Positions 8,705 to 19,689 of a stretch of 64,000 bases of DNA are shown here, in pieces. The notes beneath the pieces were generated by a model. That model had not been told where the DNA came from, did not search any database, and saw only the letters and a program-made list of their open reading frames with translations. Origin of the DNA: Novosphingobium colocasiae (GTDB taxonomy: Bacteria > Pseudomonadota > Alphaproteobacteria > Sphingomonadales > Sphingomonadaceae); assembly GCF_014652555.1 (NCBI RefSeq), contig NZ_BMZA01000003.1, positions 62,001-126,000 of the forward strand, in the 5' to 3' direction. The translations under genes were made by a program, and so were the position numbers. Numbering within the stretch: the stretch's first letter is position 1; every line of letters begins with the position of its first letter.

Positions 8705-9719
8705 GGCAGGTGTTCCCTGGCAAACGCAGCGGCGGCTCCGAACAGGCCGGGCTGCGGGTGGATGATGAGTTTGACCGGGATCGCCGCCATCAGCGCGGCG
8801 AAGCGGCCCTTGGCGCAAAAGCGTTCGGCAAAGCCGGAGGCGAGGATCGTCTCGCGGATGCGATAGCCAAGGCCGCCGGCGATGACGACCGCGCCGGCCC
8901 CCTGCGCCAGCGCATAATCGCCCGCCGCGCTGCCCAGCGACAGGCAGAAGCGGTCGATCGCGGCGCTGGCCAGCGGGTCGGTGCCCTCGGCCCCGGACTG
9001 CCAGATGCCGATGTCCGCCAGGTCTTGCAGCGCCTTGCCCTCGATCGCGCCAAGGGTCTGGTAGATATCGACGATGGCGGGCCCCGATACCACCCGCTCC
9101 ACCGAAACGCGCGTGTGCCGCGAGCGCAAGCGCGCCAGGATCGCATCGTCGATGGCGTCGATCGGGGCGAAATCGATGTGGCCACCCTCGGTCGCCTGGA
9201 CGTGGTAGTGGCCGTCCACCCGCAGCAGATGGGCAACGCCCAGGCCGGTGCCGGGGCCGATCACGCTGATCGTGCCGCTTTCGGGCAGCGGCGCATCGGG
9301 CCCGGTCAGGTGCACGAAATCGTCCGGCCCCGCGCGCGCTACGGCATGGGCGACGGCGGCGAAATCGTTGACCAGCGTCTGCCGGGCACAGCCGAGCCGC
9401 GCGCCGATCGCATCGGGGCGGATGATCCACGGGTTGTTGGTGAAGCGAATGACCACGCCGCCGACCGGCCCGGCGATCGACATCGCCACGGCATCGGGCA
9501 GCGCCCCGCCGCTGCGCACGCGAAACTCTTCCCAGGCGCTTTCGAAGGTCACATGATCGCGGGTGTGGAGGGTAACCGGTTCGTCCAACCGGATCGCGCC
9601 ATCGGCGGCGATCTTGGCGCACGCGAAGCGGGCGTGCGTCCCGCCGATATCCACCGCGACCAACTCGGTCACGCCCGCGATGGCGGTGGGCAGCGTTGCG
9701 TCCTGGGCGATAGCGCTCG

Positions 9720-9723
<4 letters not shown>
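8701..9723 (-). CDS. glk: Glucokinase
   Basis: ATP-dependent phosphorylation of glucose to glucose-6-phosphate, feeding Zwf and Edd. 340 residues of the bacterial Glk (PF02685) type, not the ROK type. Seen: phosphate-1 loop '[13 protein letters not shown]' near residue 24, 'SIAGPVGG', '[16 protein letters not shown]', '[12 protein letters not shown]' with the catalytic Asp, '[14 protein letters not shown]', '[10 protein letters not shown]', and '[10 protein letters not shown]'. Overlaps both edd and eda by 4 bp, so the three are translationally coupled. Same gene neighbourhood as in Zymomonas (zwf-edd-glk). Confidence 0.94.
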
Positions 9724-11546
<1,823 letters not shown>

Positions 11547-11628
11547 GCGATTACTCCTGCGGCAACGCGATAGGCGGGCCCGCCGCCGGGCCTTGGTTGG
11601 GCGTGTCGGGCATAACCCCCGATCCGCG

Positions 11629-13071
11629 TCATTCGTGCCAGCTTATGCCGTCACGTTCGGCCAGCGCGATGGCGGCCGAAGGGCCCCAACTGCCGGCGGT
11701 ATAGGTCCTGGCTTCCAGTTGCTGCTCGGCCCACAGCGCGCGGATCGCATCGATCCACGTCCACTGGGCTTCCACCTCGTCGCGCCGGACGAACAGCGTC
11801 TGGTCACCCTCGATCAGATCGAGCAGCAGCCGTTCGTAAGCGATACGGCGCTGCGGCCCGGCGAAAGCGTCGGGCATGGTAATGGCGAGCGGAACGCTGC
11901 GCAGCGCGAAGCCGTTGCGATCGAGCCCCGGCACCTTGGCCATCAGCGACAGGGTGATGTTCTCTTCGGGCTGGATGCCGATGACCAGCAGGTTCGGCAC
12001 CGTGCGCGCGCCGCGCCCGGAAAAGATCGAGTGCGGCACCTGGCGGAACTGGACCACGATCTCGGTCGTGCGGCGGGGCATGCGCTTGCCGGTGCGCAAG
12101 TAGAACGGCACGCCCTTCCAGCGCCAGTTATCGATATGTGCTTTGATGGCGACGAAGGTTTCGGTGTTCGAGGGCTTGCCCAGCTCCTCGTCGTAGCCCG
12201 GCACCGCCTGCCCGGCGATGGCACCGGCACGATACTGCCCGATCACGGTTTCCCCGTCGGCAACGGCCCGCAGCGATCGCAGCACCTTGACCTTTTCGTC
12301 ACGCACGTTGGTGGCATCGTAAGAGACCGGCGGCTCCATCGCCAGCAGCGCCAGCAACTGGAGCATATGGTTCTGCACCATATCGCGCAGCGCGCCGGAA
12401 TCGTCGTAGTAGCCGACCCGCGATTCCAGCCCGACCGTCTCGGACACAGTGATCTGGACATGATCGATGTGGGCAGCGTTCCACAACGGTTCGAACAGCA
12501 GGTTGCCGAACCGCAGCGCCAGCAGGTTCTGGACGGTTTCCTTGCCGAGGTAATGATCGATCCGGAAGATGCGGTCTTCCGGGAAGGCAGAGGCGACCGC
12601 GTCGTTGATATGCTTGCTGCTTTCCAGGTCGGTGCCGAGCGGCTTTTCCAACCCGATCCGGCAACGCTCGTTCGCCAGGCCGCTAGCGGCGAGGCCGCGG
12701 ATGGTCGGCTCGAACAGGCTGGGGGCGGTGGACAGGAAGATGGACAGGCCCTGTTCGGGCTTCCCCACCTTTTCGGCCAGCGCGGCAAAGCCGCTGGGAT
12801 CGGTGGCGTCGAGCGGCTGGTAGGTCAGCCGATTGAGGAAGGTCGCCAGCCCGCCGCGCCGTTCGGCGGGGAGGAATTGCTCCAGCGACTGGCGGGCGAA
12901 GGCGCGGAAACCCTGATCGTCCATCTCCGACCGCGCGGTGCCGATGATCTCTATCTGCGGATCGAGCAGCCCTTCGGCGTTGAGCGCGCAGAGCGAAGGC
13001 AGCAGCATGCGCCGCGACAGATCACCGGTGGCGCCGAACAGCAACAGACGGTTCGATGTGAACTTGACCAC
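11629..13071 (-). CDS. zwf: Glucose-6-phosphate dehydrogenase
   Basis: Oxidises glucose-6-phosphate to 6-phosphogluconolactone with NADP or NAD. 480 residues. Seen: coenzyme fingerprint '[15 protein letters not shown]' near the N-terminus, '[15 protein letters not shown]', the substrate site '[13 protein letters not shown]' with its Asp-His pair, '[15 protein letters not shown]', and '[19 protein letters not shown]'. First gene of the minus-strand ED run. No 6-phosphogluconolactonase gene (pgl) follows it, unlike in many proteobacteria; the lactone must be opened by an enzyme encoded elsewhere or spontaneously. Confidence 0.96.
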   Translation of the reverse strand: MVKFTSNRLLLFGATGDLSRRMLLPSLCALNAEGLLDPQIEIIGTARSEMDDQGFRAFARQSLEQFLPAERRGGLATFLNRLTYQPLDATDPSGFAALAEKVGKPEQGLSIFLSTAPSLFEPTIRGLAASGLANERCRIGLEKPLGTDLESSKHINDAVASAFPEDRIFRIDHYLGKETVQNLLALRFGNLLFEPLWNAAHIDHVQITVSETVGLESRVGYYDDSGALRDMVQNHMLQLLALLAMEPPVSYDATNVRDEKVKVLRSLRAVADGETVIGQYRAGAIAGQAVPGYDEELGKPSNTETFVAIKAHIDNWRWKGVPFYLRTGKRMPRRTTEIVVQFRQVPHSIFSGRGARTVPNLLVIGIQPEENITLSLMAKVPGLDRNGFALRSVPLAITMPDAFAGPQRRIAYERLLLDLIEGDQTLFVRRDEVEAQWTWIDAIRALWAEQQLEARTYTAGSWGPSAAIALAERDGISWHE

Positions 13072-13212
13072 GGAGTGCCCTTCCTAGGCAGGCGCAAAAC
13101 TGCCGATGCAATCGTTTTCATGCAGTCTGGAGATAGCATTGGTAACTTACCCGCGACGCGCTCGCAAGTGCAGCAAACAGCCGGGCGTGCCCGGCGCGAT
13201 TTTTCTGCCGGA

Positions 13213-13230
13213 TCGTCATATTGCTGTCGT
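13213..13230 (+). promoter_or_regulatory. Putative Pho box upstream of phoR
   Basis: Two 7-bp half sites TCGTCAT and CTGTCGT separated by ATTG form the 11-bp-period direct repeat recognised by PhoB (consensus CTGTCAT-N4-CTGTCAT). It lies about 95 bp before the phoR start and also upstream of the divergent zwf. It matches less well than the pstS box, so autoregulation of phoR is an inference. Confidence 0.45.
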
Positions 13231-13325
13231 AATTAAGTGCTTGGCGCTGAGAGGGGTTCGGCTGCGTTTTGCGCAGGGGATTACCCCGAAGTCACCCTAC
13301 CCGAAGCGAATGCGAAAGTTGCGCG

Positions 13326-14324
13326 ATGATGGCCACCGATGGCGTTCACCTGCTGGAACATATCAAGACGCCGGCGATGGTGGTCGCGCGCGGACAGGTG
13401 CGCTTCGCCAACAGCGCCGCCACGGCGCTGTTGGGCGCGCATATCATCGGCCAGGATGTGCGCATCGCCATCCGTGATCCTAAGGCAGTCGCCGCGATCC
13501 TCAGCGAAGAGGGCGGCACGGCGCGGATATCCGGGCTGGCGGTGGGCGGCAGCCTGTGGGAGGTCGATTGCCGGGTGCTGGGCGACGGCAGTCGGCTGGT
13601 CAGCCTCTACGATCTGTCCGAACGAGTCAGCGTCGCCAAGTCGCACGCCGATTTTGTCGCTAACGCCAGCCATGAACTGCGCACGCCGCTGGCCAATGTC
13701 ATCGGCTACGTCGAAACGCTGATGAACCCCAAGGCCGGCGGTGACGAAGCCCTGCGCGAACGCTTCCTCGGCACGATCCGGCACGAGGCGCAGCGCATGC
13801 AGGCGCTTATTTCGGACCTCATGTCGCTCTCGCGGATCGAGGCGGTCAAGCATGAAGTGCCGGCCGATCTGGTCGATCTGGTGCCGCTGGCGCGCGAGGT
13901 GGTCGGCGAATTCCGCGACGGCTCGCACGTTACCCTTCACACCAACTGCGACAGCGCGCCGCTTTCGGGCGATCGCGGGCAACTGGCACAGGTGCTGCGC
14001 AACCTGATCGACAATGCCCTGAAATATGGCGGCCCTGACGGCCCGGTGGAGGTTTCGATCGAAGCGGCGCAGACCGGCTGGGTGCTGGTCTGCGTGCGCG
14101 ATCACGGCGAAGGCATCGCCCCGGAGCATCTCCCCCGCATCACCGAACGCTTCTACCGCGCCGACGCCAGCCGCAGCCGGGCCGCCGGCGGCACCGGGCT
14201 GGGGCTGTCAATCGTCAAGCACATCGTCGAACGCCATCGCGGCCGGTTCGATATTGAAAGCCGGCTGGGCAACGGCACCTCCGCCTCGCTGATGCTGCCG
14301 CTTCGCGACGGGCCCGCGGGCTGA
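13326..14324 (+). CDS. phoR: Phosphate-regulon sensor histidine kinase PhoR (soluble form)
   Basis: Partner kinase of PhoB in phosphate sensing. About 332 residues from ATG 13326 (a second ATG follows at once). A PAS-like N-terminal region (about 1-100) leads into the HisKA domain 'FVANASHELRTPL' with phospho-acceptor His116, the N-box 'LAQVLRNLIDNALKYGG', G1 'VRDHGEGIAPEHL', F-box 'ITERFYRADASRS', and G2 'GGTGLGLSIVKHIVERH'. No transmembrane helix is present: the N-terminus is short and polar, so the protein should be cytosolic or peripheral and depend on Pst/PhoU for its signal. It lies apart from phoB, upstream of the porin-pst block, with a candidate Pho box in front. Confidence 0.9.
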   Translation: MMATDGVHLLEHIKTPAMVVARGQVRFANSAATALLGAHIIGQDVRIAIRDPKAVAAILSEEGGTARISGLAVGGSLWEVDCRVLGDGSRLVSLYDLSERVSVAKSHADFVANASHELRTPLANVIGYVETLMNPKAGGDEALRERFLGTIRHEAQRMQALISDLMSLSRIEAVKHEVPADLVDLVPLAREVVGEFRDGSHVTLHTNCDSAPLSGDRGQLAQVLRNLIDNALKYGGPDGPVEVSIEAAQTGWVLVCVRDHGEGIAPEHLPRITERFYRADASRSRAAGGTGLGLSIVKHIVERHRGRFDIESRLGNGTSASLMLPLRDGPAG

Positions 14325-14421
14325 GGCGGTGGGGGTGGACGTTTAGGCCGTTTCGATTGAACGATCGGTTCCGGGGGTGCCCAAGGCTGGCTATGGACCA
14401 GAAAAGTTGTGGCAAGCGGGA

Positions 14422-14571
14422 TCAATCTGCGGCGCGAGCGCCGTAACAGTAACTTCCGCGCGTTTCCCAACGGCCGCCCGCATCGAGGCAGGAATCGGTG
14501 TCAACGTAATACCGTGCCCCCCAGCCCAGGAGCAGGCCAAATGTCCCCGCAACGATTATTCTCCAGCCCAT
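14422..14571 (-). CDS. Small single-pass membrane protein, hypothetical
   Basis: A 49-codon frame starting at ATG 14571. Residues 1-20 are a Trp/Gly/Leu-rich hydrophobic helix ('IIVAGTFGLLLGWGARYY'); the tail contains two Cys in a 'CLDAGGRW...YCYG' arrangement seen in small exported or membrane proteins of sphingomonads. An in-frame extension to 14664 exists but adds polar sequence before the helix, so the shorter start is preferred. It fills part of the 378-bp gap between phoR and the porin. The ribosome site is weak and the function unknown. Confidence 0.45.
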   Translation of the reverse strand: MGWRIIVAGTFGLLLGWGARYYVDTDSCLDAGGRWETRGSYCYGARAAD

Positions 14572-14702
14572 TTTCGACTTCTGAACAAAGTCGCCAACGA
14601 CAGCAAGCTGGCGTGTCCGGAAATCAGGTTTTGGCTGAAGCGCACCGATAACGGGGTAACCCATCGGCAGGACTCGTCGTCCACCTGACGCAGCGCCCCC
14701 GA

Positions 14703-16142
14703 TCAGAAGTCCAGTTCGAACCGGGTGCCCACCACGTTCGCGTCATAGCTGCGCTTGCCCGAAGGCAGGGCGACGGCGTTGTCGTAGCTCATCAGCGCGT
14801 AGTTCACGTTGAAGCGCAGATACTGGATCGGTGACCACACCAGCGCGGCGATATAGCCGTTCTGCTTGCCGCCTACGATGTCGCGGTCGTCGAGGTCGAG
14901 GTAGTCGTAGCGCAGCGCGACCTGGATCGATCCCATGCCGCCGCCGCCCATCGGATGGGCCGGCGCGTTGTTCACGAAGATCCCGCCCTTGTATCCGCGC
15001 GTATCGCCCGAGGTGAGGAACGCGCCGACCTCGGCATAGCCGCCGCGGAAGTTCAGCGTGGGGCCGGTCACGCGGTTGGGGCGCATCACGTGGAATTCGC
15101 CGACGCCCCAGAACGGGCCCGACAACGCTGCCACTTCGACGCCGTAGTTGAGTTCGGTATCCACCTTGAGCCCCGCCGTGCCGATCAGGCGGGTGTTGGA
15201 ACCGTGGATGTAAGGGCGCTGGCGATACTGGGTGGCCGATTCGTCAAGCCGCCCCAGCCGCCGCCAGTGTGCCGATGCGCCGAAGTGGAACTGGGTATTC
15301 CCCCACTTGGGCGCATAGACCAGCCGGCCGTCGAAGCTGTAGCTGTTGTTCTCGTCGCCGCCCTTCACGCCATCGGAACTGTTCGCAAGATCACCGATGG
15401 AGTCGGTGAACACGCCACCCTGGACGATGATCGGCCCCTTGGCATACTGGACCTGTACGCCCAGCCGGCGCTCGAAGTTGAAGGCATCGGTAAAGGCGGC
15501 GCGCTCCATCACGCTGCCCGAGGTGTCGCCGGTCAGCTCGTCGAGCGACCAGGCGGGATTCTGGTTGCCCAACTGCACCAGCCAAGAGCCCTTGCGGTAA
15601 GTGACGAAGGTATCGACCAGATCGACCGAGTTGTCGGACAGTTCCAGTTCCAGCTTGTAGCCGAAGCCTGCGCCCAGGCTGCCTTCGCCGCCCAGCCGGA
15701 TGCGGCGCATCTCGCTGCTGAAGCCAAGGCCTCGGTCCTGAAGCGCGCCGGGAGCGGAGACGTAGCTCGCGTCGGCCTGGATGCGGCCCTTGACCTTGAA
15801 CGCCTTGTCATCCTGCGTGAACTGCGGGCTGCCCTTCCAGCCGATGGCGACGGCTGGCTTGGCGTTCTTTGCGGCATCGGCCGTCTTCTGGGCGGCCTGG
15901 GCAAGCTGCTGGGCCTGCTGCGCGGCATCGTTAGCGGCGCTGGCCGAAGCCTCGGTAGTACCGATGCGGCTTTCGGTCGTGCCGATTCGCGCTTCGATCG
16001 CTTCCAGGCGCGCCTTGAGGGCCTGGATCTCGGCGCGCAGTGCGGCATTTTCCTTTTCGGCCGGCGTCGCCCCTGCCCACGCGACGGGTGCGCTGACGAA
16101 AAAGCTTGAAACGATTGCCGTGCTGGCCAGCAAGCTGCGCAT
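14703..16142 (-). CDS. Phosphate-selective porin (OprP/OprO family)
   Basis: Outer-membrane trimeric porin that takes up phosphate or polyphosphate. 479 residues: Sec signal peptide (cleavage after 'APVAWA', near residue 23), an Ala/Glu-rich coiled coil to about residue 95 with repeated 'RIGTTES/RIGTTEA' units, then a beta-barrel beginning 'GRIQADASYV' with alternating aromatic strands, ending in the classic C-terminal Phe ('TRFELDF') read by the BAM machinery. It diverges from pstS across a 212-bp control region and has its own Pho box 72-89 bp upstream, which supports phosphate rather than another substrate. Confidence 0.88.
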   Translation of the reverse strand: MRSLLASTAIVSSFFVSAPVAWAGATPAEKENAALRAEIQALKARLEAIEARIGTTESRIGTTEASASAANDAAQQAQQLAQAAQKTADAAKNAKPAVAIGWKGSPQFTQDDKAFKVKGRIQADASYVSAPGALQDRGLGFSSEMRRIRLGGEGSLGAGFGYKLELELSDNSVDLVDTFVTYRKGSWLVQLGNQNPAWSLDELTGDTSGSVMERAAFTDAFNFERRLGVQVQYAKGPIIVQGGVFTDSIGDLANSSDGVKGGDENNSYSFDGRLVYAPKWGNTQFHFGASAHWRRLGRLDESATQYRQRPYIHGSNTRLIGTAGLKVDTELNYGVEVAALSGPFWGVGEFHVMRPNRVTGPTLNFRGGYAEVGAFLTSGDTRGYKGGIFVNNAPAHPMGGGGMGSIQVALRYDYLDLDDRDIVGGKQNGYIAALVWSPIQYLRFNVNYALMSYDNAVALPSGKRSYDANVVGTRFELDF

Positions 16143-16213
16143 GGGGTAGTGCTCCGATCAATCGCAATCTGTGTCGAAAGATTGCTGTTGGGCACGCCCG
16201 ATATGGCCGTTGT

Positions 16214-16240
16214 ATGACGGTTGCGTGACATTTATGACAT
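16214..16240 (-). promoter_or_regulatory. Pho box for the porin gene
   Basis: On the minus strand ATGTCAC-GCAA-CCGTCAT (16231 to 16214) gives two PhoB half sites with 11-bp period. A further ATGTCAT (16240 to 16234) sits just upstream, out of phase by two bases. It ends 72 bp before the porin start and faces away from the pstS box. Confidence 0.7.
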
Positions 16241-16278
16241 TTGCGACTGATTTTTGACAATTTCCCGGCAACTGGCGA

Positions 16279-16307
16279 ATGTCACACGCTTGTCATGGAA
16301 ATGTCAT
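16279..16307 (+). promoter_or_regulatory. Triple Pho box for the pst-pho operon
   Basis: Three half sites in exact 11-bp register: ATGTCAC, TTGTCAT and ATGTCAT separated by ACGC and GGAA. This is close to the consensus CTGTCAT-N4 direct repeat and lies 48 bp before the pstS ATG, the usual place for PhoB activation of the pst operon. phoB itself is the last gene of the run, so feedback control is expected. Confidence 0.85.
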
Positions 16308-16354
16308 CAACTCCCAATAGGGCGCTGTTCAAACAAGCCCAAGGGGTGATGACA

Positions 16355-17401
16355 ATGAAGATCAATGCGACAATCGTTCTGGCTGCGGTTTCCACGCTGG
16401 CCCTGACCGCCTGCGGTGGCTCGGGCGGTTCGTCCGGCGGCGCGCGCGACTATATCCACGCGGTCGGCTCTTCCACGGTCTATCCGTTCGCGACTGCGGT
16501 TGCCGAAGCTTACGCCAAGGCGGGCGGCGGCAAGTCCCCGGTGATCGAATCGACCGGCACCGGCGCGGGCATGAAGCTGTTCTGCGGCGGCGTCGGCGCT
16601 TCGTTCCCGGATGTCGAGAACGCCTCGCGCCGGATCAAGAAGTCCGAGTTCGAGGATTGCCAGAAGAACGGCGTCAAGGAGATCGTCGAAGTCCAGGTCG
16701 GCATCGATGGCATCGCTTTCGCCGAAGCCAAGACGGGCCCCGGCTTCAAGCTGACCCCGGTGGACATCTACAAGGCGCTGGCGGCCAACCCGTTCGGCAA
16801 GCCCAACACGGCCAAGACCTGGGCCGACGTGAACCCCTCGCTGCCTGCTGAACCCATCCTTGTCTACGGCCCCCCGTCGACCTCGGGGACGCGCGATGCG
16901 CTCAAGGAACTGATCCTTGAAGCCGGCTGCAAGACCGATCCGGCCATGGAAGCGCTCAAGAAGAGCGACGAGGACAAGTACAAGGCGACCTGCCAGGACA
17001 TCCGCGAGGATGGTCCCTATGTCGATGCCGGCGAGAACGACAATCTCATCGTCCAGAAGATTTCGCAGAACCCCAAGGCGATCGGCGTGTTCGGCTACTC
17101 GTTCCTTGAATCGAACCCGGACAGCCTTATCGGCATTCCGCTCAACAACGTCGTCCCGACATATGCCTCGATCTCGGACTTCTCCTATCCGGGTGCCCGT
17201 CCGCTGTACATCTACGTGAAAAAGCAGCACCTCGGACCGATCAAGGGCCTGCAGGACTACGTCAACGAATGGGCGAAGGCCTGGGGGCCGACCGGCTATC
17301 TCAAGGCCAAGGGCATGGTGATCGCGCCGGCCGACGTTCAGGCCAAGTCGGCCGAGATCGTCAAGTCGATGACCGCGCTCGATCCCTCGACGCTGAAGTA
17401 A
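16355..17401 (+). CDS. pstS: Phosphate ABC transporter substrate-binding lipoprotein PstS
   Basis: Periplasmic phosphate-binding component of the PstSCAB importer. 348 residues from ATG 16355, chosen because AAGGGG lies 8 bp upstream; GTG 16346 and ATG 16349 are alternatives. Lipoprotein signal with lipobox LTAC (Cys20), so it is probably tethered. Seen: 'AVGSSTVYPFATAVAEAY' at the start of the mature domain (phosphate loop), 'ESTGTGAGMKLFCGG', 'VGIDGIAFAEAK', 'VYGPPSTSGTRDAL' (second phosphate loop), and 'IGVFGYSFLE'. Preceded by the triple Pho box. Confidence 0.95.
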   Translation: MKINATIVLAAVSTLALTACGGSGGSSGGARDYIHAVGSSTVYPFATAVAEAYAKAGGGKSPVIESTGTGAGMKLFCGGVGASFPDVENASRRIKKSEFEDCQKNGVKEIVEVQVGIDGIAFAEAKTGPGFKLTPVDIYKALAANPFGKPNTAKTWADVNPSLPAEPILVYGPPSTSGTRDALKELILEAGCKTDPAMEALKKSDEDKYKATCQDIREDGPYVDAGENDNLIVQKISQNPKAIGVFGYSFLESNPDSLIGIPLNNVVPTYASISDFSYPGARPLYIYVKKQHLGPIKGLQDYVNEWAKAWGPTGYLKAKGMVIAPADVQAKSAEIVKSMTALDPSTLK

Positions 17402-17431
17402 GTCTGCCGGAAAGCCGCAAGAGCACCCCGC

Positions 17432-18805
17432 ATGATCCTGAGCGCAGTTCTTCTGGCCGTTCTGGCCCTGGGCCTGGCCGGCTGGACTTTCGCCCGGAAC
17501 AAGGCGCGGTTGCTCTATGCCGGGCGCGGCTCGATGCATTCGATGCCGGTCTATCACGGCTGGCACTTCGCGCTGTGGATCGTACTGCCCGGGCTGCTCG
17601 CCTGGGGAGTATGGTCGGTAGCGATGCCGACGCTGGTAAACGGATCGATCCTTGCCGATCCTGCCGCCGCCGCGCTGCCGGCCGACGATATGCAGCGCGC
17701 CGCGATCCTGTCCGAAGCGCGGGCGATTGCGGCCGATCCTTCGGTGTTCGCGTTCGATCCGCTGTCTGCGCGGCTGGCCGATCCGATCCGCGTCGCAGAA
17801 GGCAAGTGGGGCACGATCGGGGCCCTGCTGGTCTTGATCTGCGCGCTGGCCGGCGGTGCCCACGCCTGGACCCGCGTGCGCGCCGGGTTTCCCGCCCGGA
17901 CCCGGGTGGAACGGGTGGTGATGGCCGTCCTGCTGGTGGTATCGCTGATGGCGATCCTGACAACGGTGGGCATTATCGGTTCGTTGGTGTTCGAAGCCGG
18001 GCTGTTCTTCAAGGACGTCTCTCCCCTCGCGTTCCTGACCGGAACGCACTGGTCGCCCGCCAATGCCCACGGCGGCGATATTTCCGCCAATTTCGGCGCG
18101 GTGCCGCTGTTCTGGGGGACGATCTACATCGGCGCGATCATTGCCATGTTCGTGGCGATCCCGCTGGGCCTGATGAGCGCGATCTATCTGACCCAGTACG
18201 CCACCCGTCGGGTGCGCGGCTGGTTCAAGCCGCTGCTCGAAATCCTCGCCGGGGTGCCGACCGTGGTCTACGGCTATTTCGCCGCGCTGACGGTGGCACC
18301 CAAGGTGCGCGATTTCGCGGCGTGGATCGGCATGAATAACCCGTCCACCGAAAGCGCGCTTGCGGCGGGGCTGGTGATGGGGGTGATGATCATCCCCTTC
18401 GTCTCCTCCATGGCGGACGACAGCCTGGCCGCCGTGCCCCGCTCGATGAGCGACGGCAGCCTGGCGCTGGGCGCGACCCGGTCGGAAACGATCAAGAAAG
18501 TGCTGCTGCCCGCCGCGCTGCCCGGTATCGTTGCGGGCGTCATGCTGGCGATCAGCCGCGCCATCGGCGAAACCATGATCGTGGTCATGGCCGCCGGCGC
18601 TTCGGCCAATCTGTCGGCCAACCCCTTCGCCTCGATGACCACGGTGACCTATCAGATCGTCCAGATGCTGACCGGCGACCAGGAATTCAACAACCCCAAG
18701 ACGCTGTCCGCCTTCGCGCTGGGGCTGGTGCTGTTCGTCGTCACCCTGATCCTCAACATCATCGCGCTGCGCGTGGTGAAGCGCTTCCGGGAAGCTTATG
18801 AGTAA
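17432..18805 (+). CDS. pstC: Phosphate ABC transporter permease PstC
   Basis: Inner-membrane permease forming the phosphate channel with PstA. 457 residues, longer than the about 320 of enterobacteria because of an N-terminal extension with two or three hydrophobic helices (first 170 residues) before the standard core, as in other alphaproteobacteria. Seen: 'PLFWGTIYIGAIIAMFVAIP', 'ILAGVPTVVYGYFAALTVAP', and the EAA loop 'SLALGATRSETIKKVLLPAA' followed by 'AISRAIGETMIVVMAAG'. Follows pstS by 30 bp and overlaps pstA by 8 bp. Confidence 0.93.
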   Translation: MILSAVLLAVLALGLAGWTFARNKARLLYAGRGSMHSMPVYHGWHFALWIVLPGLLAWGVWSVAMPTLVNGSILADPAAAALPADDMQRAAILSEARAIAADPSVFAFDPLSARLADPIRVAEGKWGTIGALLVLICALAGGAHAWTRVRAGFPARTRVERVVMAVLLVVSLMAILTTVGIIGSLVFEAGLFFKDVSPLAFLTGTHWSPANAHGGDISANFGAVPLFWGTIYIGAIIAMFVAIPLGLMSAIYLTQYATRRVRGWFKPLLEILAGVPTVVYGYFAALTVAPKVRDFAAWIGMNNPSTESALAAGLVMGVMIIPFVSSMADDSLAAVPRSMSDGSLALGATRSETIKKVLLPAALPGIVAGVMLAISRAIGETMIVVMAAGASANLSANPFASMTTVTYQIVQMLTGDQEFNNPKTLSAFALGLVLFVVTLILNIIALRVVKRFREAYE

Positions 18806-19685
18806 TCCCCGCTGGCAGACCCCGGCGGCGCTGCGCCGCATCGCCCGGCGCAACGCGGCCGAACGCCGGTTCCGGCTGCTGGGGCTGGGTGCCATCGCCC
18901 TCTCGCTTGGCTTCCTGGCGCTGCTGCTGGTCATCATGGCCAAGAACGGCCTTTCAGGGCTCAACTGGAGCTTCCTGTCGGGCTCGGACTCCACCGATCC
19001 GCACATGGCGGGCGTCTGGGGCGCGGCCAAGGGTTCGCTGCTGACGATGCTGGTGACGATCGCCATCGCCTTCCCGATGGGCGTGCTGGCCGCGCTCTAT
19101 CTGGAAGAATTCGCGCCGCGCACCCGCTGGATCGAATGGGTCGAAGTGTCGATCAACAATCTGGCCGCGGTGCCTTCGATCATCTTCGGCCTGCTGGGGC
19201 TGGCGGTGTTCATCAATACGGCCGGGCTGCCGCGTTCCTCGCCGCTGGTCGGCGGATTGACGCTGGCGCTGATGACGATGCCGGTCATCGTCATTTCCGG
19301 GCGCAACGCGATCAAGGCGGTCCCGCCGTCGATCCGTGACGCCGCGCTGGCGGTGGGGGCCAGCAAGGTGCAGACGGTGTTCCACCACGTGTTGCCGCTG
19401 GCATTGCCGGGCATCCTCACCGGGACGATCATCGGCATGGCCCGCGCGCTGGGCGAAACCGCGCCGCTGCTGATGATCGGCATGCGCGCCTTCGTCGCCA
19501 CCCCGCCGGGCGGGCTGACCGATCCGTCGAGCGTGCTGCCGATGCAGATTTTCCTGTGGTCGGATCAGATCGACACCGCCTTTGTCGAGAACACTTCGGC
19601 CGCCATCATCGTGCTGCTGATGTTCCTGATGGCGATGAACGGTCTGGCCATTTACCTTCGCAACAAATTCGAAGTCCGCTGGTAG
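18798..19685 (+). CDS. pstA: Phosphate ABC transporter permease PstA
   Basis: Second permease half of PstSCAB. 295 residues with about six transmembrane helices. Seen: '[19 protein letters not shown]', '[18 protein letters not shown]', '[19 protein letters not shown]', and the EAA loop '[19 protein letters not shown]' preceding '[17 protein letters not shown]' type sequence. It begins inside the last codons of pstC (8-bp overlap) and ends 4 bp before pstB. Unlike PstC it has no large extension. Confidence 0.94.
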   Translation: MSNPRWQTPAALRRIARRNAAERRFRLLGLGAIALSLGFLALLLVIMAKNGLSGLNWSFLSGSDSTDPHMAGVWGAAKGSLLTMLVTIAIAFPMGVLAALYLEEFAPRTRWIEWVEVSINNLAAVPSIIFGLLGLAVFINTAGLPRSSPLVGGLTLALMTMPVIVISGRNAIKAVPPSIRDAALAVGASKVQTVFHHVLPLALPGILTGTIIGMARALGETAPLLMIGMRAFVATPPGGLTDPSSVLPMQIFLWSDQIDTAFVENTSAAIIVLLMFLMAMNGLAIYLRNKFEVRW

Positions 19686-19689
19686 GGAC

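Noticed and set aside
13072-13325. HexR-like site before zwf (TCGTAATTAAG)
   Set aside because: Matches only part of the palindrome and overlaps the better-supported Pho box; not enough evidence.
16307-19066. 919-codon open frame on the minus strand
   Set aside because: It lies antisense to pstS, pstC and the start of pstA, has His/Arg/Gln-rich random-like composition and no family motif; it is a frame kept open by high GC content.
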